DNA from: Caenibius sp964466155
GTDB taxonomy: Bacteria; Pseudomonadota; Alphaproteobacteria; Sphingomonadales; Sphingomonadaceae
DNA: 17,001 nucleotides
Direction of reading: 5' to 3'
Assembly (NCBI GenBank): GCA_964466155.1
Contig: CAYXMY010000062.1
Span: 1-17,001, forward strand
The notes under the pieces are model-generated. The model was given only the letters and a program-made list of their open reading frames with translations. It was not told the origin of the DNA and searched no databases. Below are positions 13,302-17,001 of this stretch, piece by piece (within the stretch, counting starts at the first letter, position 1; each line of letters opens with the position of its first letter). The position numbers and the translations under genes are program-made.

Positions 13302-14627
13302 ATGTCAGATGATACGGCGACGGCGGAGCGCAGCCTGGGGGATTCCGTGCGGCCCTATCTGGAAAAAGAATCGCTTGCCGCCTTCTTTCTCGGCATTTCT
13401 TCAGGCTTTCCCTATGCGATGATCGGCGCCACCCTGACCACGCGGCTGGCGCAGGATGGAATCGAAAAATCAACGATTACAGCGTTTACCCTTGCATTCC
13501 TTGTCTATAATCTAAAGGTTTTCTGGGCATGGGTGCTCGATGGCGTGCATCTGCCCGTCATCGGCCGGCTGGGGCAGCGGGTTTCGTGGATGCTGGTGGT
13601 CGGCGTTCTGGTGATTGCCGCCACCGTCAATCTGGCGCTGGTCGATCCGGCCCGGGATATTCAGGGGGTGGTGATTGCGGCGGTTCTGGTCGGGGCGGCG
13701 GGGGCGACGTTCGATATCGTGATCGACGCCTATCGTATCGAAACGCTGAAGCCCTATCAGCTCGGCACCGGTTCGGGGATGAGCCAGTATGGCTGGCGCA
13801 TCGGATCGGCGGGGGCCGGGGCGCTGGCCCTCTATGTCGCCGCGCGCCATGGCTGGCAGGCCGCGTATCTGGCGTGCGCGCTTTTCGCGCTTCCCGCGAT
13901 GGTGACGGCTGTGCTGGTGGGCGAACCCGAACGGCGCCGCGAACCGGTGCAGCGGCGCGGGGTGGCGGAAGTCTGGCAGTCCATCGCCGGGCCTTTCGCC
14001 GAATTCTTCAAGCGCAGCGGCGCGGTCCTCGTCCTGCTGTTTATTCTCGTCCACAAAGTGGGCGATACGCTGGCGAATCTGACTTTCCGGCTGCTGTTCA
14101 ACGACATGGGATACAGCAACGACGAAATCGCGATCTACGATGTGGGCGTCGGTTTCTGGACGTATCTGATCGGTATTTTCATCGGTGGCATCCTCTATGC
14201 CCGGCTCGGGCTGAAACGCTCGGTGCTGATCGCGCTGATCCTGATGGGCGTTTCCAATTTCGGCTTCGCGCTGCTGGCGGCGAGCGGCCATAACAATTGG
14301 GGCATGGCGGGGGCCATCGGCTTCGAGAACATGGCCAGCGGCTATGGCGGGGTGGTGATCGTGGCCTATTTCTCCGCCCTGTGCGATTTGCGGTTCACGG
14401 CAGCCCAATATGCGCTGATTTCCGCAGCGGCGAGCGTGGTCGGGCGCGTGCTGACCGGGACCACGGCGGGCAAGCTGATAGAGGCCATGGGCTATGTGAA
14501 CTTCTATCTGCTGACGACGGTGGCTGCGGTGCCCGGCATCGTGCTGTTCTGGTGGATGAGCCGGACCGGACTGGTCGACGCGGCCATGGGCACGGCAGGC
14601 GAAGCGGGTGGCGAGAGCGAAGCCTGA
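13302..14627 (+). CDS. AmpG-like MFS transporter (PAT family)
   Basis: A 441-residue inner-membrane protein with about 12 predicted helices. It matches AmpG-type permeases, which import GlcNAc-anhydromuropeptides for cell-wall recycling, in LGISSGFPYAMIGATLTTRLA (30-50), AFLVYNLKVFWAWVLDGV, TFDIVIDAYRIETL and GSGMSQYGWRIGSAGAGALAL. Several AmpG-like paralogues occur in many alphaproteobacteria, so muropeptide transport is a guess from family only, and no beta-lactamase, ampR or ampD is nearby. The ATG at 13302 has GGAG 9 bases upstream. An in-frame ATG at 13287 with AGGAG close by would add 5 residues. It is divergent from the rluB-like gene across 99 bases and convergent with folC. Confidence 0.88.
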   Translation: MSDDTATAERSLGDSVRPYLEKESLAAFFLGISSGFPYAMIGATLTTRLAQDGIEKSTITAFTLAFLVYNLKVFWAWVLDGVHLPVIGRLGQRVSWMLVVGVLVIAATVNLALVDPARDIQGVVIAAVLVGAAGATFDIVIDAYRIETLKPYQLGTGSGMSQYGWRIGSAGAGALALYVAARHGWQAAYLACALFALPAMVTAVLVGEPERRREPVQRRGVAEVWQSIAGPFAEFFKRSGAVLVLLFILVHKVGDTLANLTFRLLFNDMGYSNDEIAIYDVGVGFWTYLIGIFIGGILYARLGLKRSVLIALILMGVSNFGFALLAASGHNNWGMAGAIGFENMASGYGGVVIVAYFSALCDLRFTAAQYALISAAASVVGRVLTGTTAGKLIEAMGYVNFYLLTTVAAVPGIVLFWWMSRTGLVDAAMGTAGEAGGESEA

Positions 14628-14643
14628 AAGGCCGGTTCGGTGG

Positions 14644-14667
14644 GGCGGGCGCAAGGGTGCGTCCGCC
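14644..14667. terminator. Strong hairpin between convergent ampG-like gene and folC
   Basis: GGCGGGCGCA-AGGG-TGCGTCCGCC is a 10-bp stem (one G-T pair) in the 53-base gap between the stops. No T-run follows on either strand. This resembles the hairpins at 7601-7622 and 11759-11776, also between convergent genes. Confidence 0.45.
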
Positions 14668-14680
14668 GGATACTGCCACG

Positions 14681-16030
14681 TTAGTCCGGAATCTCTCCAT
14701 TCAGCGCGAGAACCTGGCCGGAAAGATAGAGCGTTCCGGTAATCAGCACGGTCTGATGGCGATCGTCGTTTTCGCGGGATAGCGTGGCGGAGACGGCTTC
14801 CAGCGCATGCTGAATATCGCTGGCGGGATTCGCCACCGTAATGCCCAACGATTTCGCCGCCGCACAGATCGCTTCGGGCGGGTGATGGTCGTGCCCGGGG
14901 ATCGGAATAGCCCACAGCCGGTCGATATGGGGGGCCAGAGGTTCGAGAAAATCTTCCACCCGCCGGTTGGCGAGCATGCCCATCACGACATTGAGCACCG
15001 GCCGCGCGCCCAGTTCCGCCGCGATCACGCGCGCGGCATCGGGATTGTGCCCACCATCGAGAATGCATTCGCTGCCCGGAACGATGGCCGTCAGCGGGCC
15101 GGGGGCAAGGCGTTGCAACCGGGCGGGCCACCGTGCCGCGAGAATGCCGCGCGCCATGGCATCGCTGGCAACCGCTACATCGTTCTGGTGGCGCAGCATG
15201 GCCACGGCAAGCGCCGCATTGTCCGCCTGATGCCGCCCCGGCAGGCGGGGCAGCGGCAGCGTGAGCGATCCGGCCGCATCGCGATAGGCCAGCACGTTGT
15301 CTTTCACTTGCGCGGTCCATTCCTGCCCCCGCATGGCGACCCGCGCACCGGCTTCCTTGGCGATGCGGATCACTTGTGCGGTGGCTTCGGGCGGATAAGC
15401 CTGCGTCACCAGCGGCGCACCGCGCCGGGCGATATTGGCCTTTTCAAACGCGATCCGCGCCAGTGGGTGGTCGGGCGCGCCGGGATCTTCGCGCAGGAGA
15501 AAGGCTTCATGGTCGATGCCGAGCGAGGCGATGCCGCAGGCCGCAGGATGTTCCAGCACATTCGTGGCATCGAAGCGGCCGCCGAGGCCGACTTCGATCA
15601 CGCAGGCATCGGCTTCGATATGGGCGAAGGCGAGGAAGGTCGCGGCCGTAGTCACTTCGAAGAAGCTGGGGGCCAGATCTTCACACTTGTCCAACACTTC
15701 GGAAAGAAGATCGGCCAAGAGGTGATCGTCGATCAGCTTGCCCGCCAGCCGGATGCGTTCGTTATAGCGCACCAGATGGGGCTTGGTCGCGGAATGGACC
15801 GTCAGCCCCTGTTCTTCCATCATGAAGCGCAGGAAAGTGCAGGTCGATCCCTTGCCGTTGGTGCCCGCGACATGGAACGTGGGCGGCAACAGATGCTGCG
15901 GATTGCCGAGCCGGGCCAGCATCGCACGAATCGTGTCGAGGCCCAGACGGCCCTGCGGCAAGGATAGCCGCGAGAGCCGTTCCAGTTGGGCCTGGACCGC
16001 CGGATTATCCGAAGTGGCGAAGTCCTTCAT
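14681..16030 (-). CDS. folC: Bifunctional dihydrofolate / folylpolyglutamate synthase FolC
   Basis: A 449-residue cytoplasmic ATP-dependent ligase that adds glutamate to dihydropteroate and to folates. The P-loop is GTNGKGS (56-62). Other conserved residues are E146 in IEVGLGGRFDATN, H174 in GIDH, K197 in EKANI (the carbamylated-lysine position), and DGGHNPDA in the C-terminal domain. The loop normally reading T/S-S-P-H-L is ATKPHL here (81-86), with Lys83 where a conserved serine helps bind magnesium in characterised enzymes. The ATG at 16030-16028 is 16 bases after the accD stop with no clear ribosome site of its own, so it probably relies on accD translation. The order trpA-accD-folC is widespread in alphaproteobacteria. 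Confidence 0.96.
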   Translation of the reverse strand: MKDFATSDNPAVQAQLERLSRLSLPQGRLGLDTIRAMLARLGNPQHLLPPTFHVAGTNGKGSTCTFLRFMMEEQGLTVHSATKPHLVRYNERIRLAGKLIDDHLLADLLSEVLDKCEDLAPSFFEVTTAATFLAFAHIEADACVIEVGLGGRFDATNVLEHPAACGIASLGIDHEAFLLREDPGAPDHPLARIAFEKANIARRGAPLVTQAYPPEATAQVIRIAKEAGARVAMRGQEWTAQVKDNVLAYRDAAGSLTLPLPRLPGRHQADNAALAVAMLRHQNDVAVASDAMARGILAARWPARLQRLAPGPLTAIVPGSECILDGGHNPDAARVIAAELGARPVLNVVMGMLANRRVEDFLEPLAPHIDRLWAIPIPGHDHHPPEAICAAAKSLGITVANPASDIQHALEAVSATLSRENDDRHQTVLITGTLYLSGQVLALNGEIPD

Positions 16031-16046
16031 GGCCCGGACAGCGGGA

Positions 16047-16895
16047 TCAGGCGGCTTTCGCCGGCTGGAGATAATCGAGCAGGCGGGCCAGCGTTTCGCG
16101 CAGCGATTTGCGGTCCACCACCATATCGACCATCCCGTGCTTGTAGAGATATTCCGCGCGCTGGAACCCTTCGGGCAGGCTTTCGCGGATCGTGTCCTGG
16201 ATCACGCGCTGCCCGGCAAAGCCGATCAGGGCGCCCGGTTCCGCGATATGGATATCCCCCAGCATGGCGTAGCTGGCGGTAACGCCGCCGGTGGTCGGGT
16301 CGGTCAGCACCACGATATAGGGCAGCCCGGCTTCCTTCAGGCGGCGGGTCATCACGGTGGCCTTGGGCATCTGCATCAGGCTCAATATGCCTTCCTGCAT
16401 GCGCGCGCCCCCGGCGGCGGTGAAGACGATATAGGCGCAGCCTTCATCCAGCGCGCGCTGCGCCCCGTTTACGAAGGCCTGGCCCACGGCCATGCCCATC
16501 GAACCGCCCATGAACGTGAAATCCTGCACGCCGACCACGGCCTTGTGGCCATCGATAGCGCCCGCGGCGACCTGGAATGCATCTTCATGCGGGCTTTTCG
16601 CGCGGGCGGCCTTGATCCGGTCGGTGTATTTCTTGCTGTCGCGGAACTTCAGCGGATCTTCCGTGACTTGCGGTTCGATCAGCAATTCAAAACCGGGATC
16701 GAGCACTTGCGCAAGCCGCGTATCGGCCCCGATCCGCCCGTGATGTTCGCAGCGCGGGCAGACGAAGAGGTTTTCCTCGTAATCCTTGGCGAACAGCATT
16801 TCGCTGCAATTCGGGCATTTGACCCACAGATTGTCAGCCGTTTCCCGTTTGCGGCTGAAGGGGATCGATTTGCGGATTTGGGTAAGCCAGCTCAT
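16047..16895 (-). CDS. accD: Acetyl-CoA carboxylase carboxyltransferase subunit beta
   Basis: A 282-residue subunit that pairs with AccA to transfer the carboxyl group from carboxybiotin to acetyl-CoA, the first committed step of fatty-acid synthesis. It starts with the usual MSWLTQIRK and has the four-cysteine zinc ribbon CPNC (27-30) and CPRC (46-49). The carboxyltransferase core follows, with DFTFMGGSMGMAVG, FTAAGGARMQEG and LTDPTTGGVTASYAMLGD, then the oxyanion-hole region GFAGQRVIQ. AAAGGTG lies about 6 bases before the ATG at 16895-16893. The ATG overlaps the trpA stop as ATGA. Full length for the family and no missing residues are seen. Confidence 0.98.
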   Translation of the reverse strand: MSWLTQIRKSIPFSRKRETADNLWVKCPNCSEMLFAKDYEENLFVCPRCEHHGRIGADTRLAQVLDPGFELLIEPQVTEDPLKFRDSKKYTDRIKAARAKSPHEDAFQVAAGAIDGHKAVVGVQDFTFMGGSMGMAVGQAFVNGAQRALDEGCAYIVFTAAGGARMQEGILSLMQMPKATVMTRRLKEAGLPYIVVLTDPTTGGVTASYAMLGDIHIAEPGALIGFAGQRVIQDTIRESLPEGFQRAEYLYKHGMVDMVVDRKSLRETLARLLDYLQPAKAA

Positions 16896-17001
16896 ACGGG
16901 CACCTTTCGCGCATTATGCACCGCTTCTGCAAGGGCGCCGGTCAATTCACGCACAGCCGATGCGGCGGCATCGCCATGCTGGCCGATGAGTTCCACCAGC
17001 G
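16892..17001 (-). CDS. trpA: Tryptophan synthase alpha subunit, C-terminal end (partial)
   Basis: The last 35 codons of a gene entering from the right edge, read from position 16999. The peptide starts LVELIGQHGDAAASAVRELT and continues to LAEAVHNARKVPV, then TGA at 16894-16892. This matches the C-terminal helix of alphaproteobacterial TrpA in pattern (G-x-H-G-D-A-A-A and a final basic stretch). Its position directly before accD is the standard trpA-accD-folC order, which supports the call more than the short sequence does. TrpA cleaves indole-3-glycerol phosphate to indole in tryptophan synthesis. The stop overlaps the accD start by ATGA, so the two are probably translationally coupled. Confidence 0.85.
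   Translation of the reverse strand, partial: LVELIGQHGDAAASAVRELTGALAEAVHNARKVPV

Noticed and set aside
13512..15320. 602-codon reverse ORF
   Set aside because: It is a shadow over the AmpG-like gene and folC. Both real genes have family motifs; this one is low-complexity Arg/Ala/His.
1..17001. Mobile element, prophage, CRISPR or defence island
   Set aside because: No transposase, integrase, att-like direct repeats flanking the tRNA, or regularly spaced repeats were seen. The gene content is core metabolism, RNA and DNA maintenance.

Overview
The window reads as ordinary chromosomal DNA from a GC-rich alphaproteobacterium. It is most likely a sphingomonad (Sphingomonadaceae or Erythrobacteraceae, Novosphingobium-like). 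The reasons are a CpdR-type response regulator, a trpA-accD-folC string, a SapC-family protein, an AmpG-like transporter, alphaproteobacterial-type LexA spacing (GTTC-N7-GTTC), and protein sequences that resemble sphingomonad homologues throughout. I see no insertion sequence, prophage, CRISPR array, integron or conjugative gene.

Layout. 1-892 (-): 5' part of NADP-isocitrate dehydrogenase. 1185-1259 (-): tRNA-Val(GAC) with its own promoter and intrinsic terminator. 1367-1741 (-): cpdR, divergent from an N-formylglutamate amidohydrolase-family gene (1810-2811, +). 2867-2967 (-): a likely small RNA with promoter, enclosing stem, GNRA hairpin, anti-Shine-Dalgarno-like loop and UUCG-capped terminator. 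3054-3821 (-): sapC-like gene. 3886-5355 (-): GlcD/D-2-hydroxyglutarate-dehydrogenase-type flavoprotein. 5507-6079 (+): exported protein of unknown function. 6229-7584 (+): RhlE-type DEAD-box helicase, preceded by a candidate 23-codon leader ORF. 7634-9946 (-): UvrD/PcrA helicase with a perfect LexA box at its promoter. 10061-10381 (+): small exported proline-rich protein. 10485-11765 (+): MHS-family MFS transporter. 11770-12312 and 12309-13202 (-): rsmD and an rluB-like gene, overlapping by ATGA. 13302-14627 (+): AmpG-like transporter. 14681-16030, 16047-16895 and 16892-17001 (-): folC, accD and the 3' end of trpA, with trpA and accD overlapping by ATGA.

How the genes work together. Most are housekeeping: TCA cycle (icd), tryptophan, fatty-acid and folate synthesis (trpA-accD-folC), rRNA modification (rluB-rsmD), RNA remodelling (rhlE) and DNA repair (uvrD/pcrA). 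CpdR is the cell-cycle element; in Caulobacter it controls ClpXP-dependent proteolysis. The least expected signals are non-coding: the small RNA at 2867-2967, the LexA operator at 9951-9965 and the rhlE leader. No stretch over 300 bases lacks a gene. The longest unassigned gap, 893-1142, holds only the upstream region of icd.
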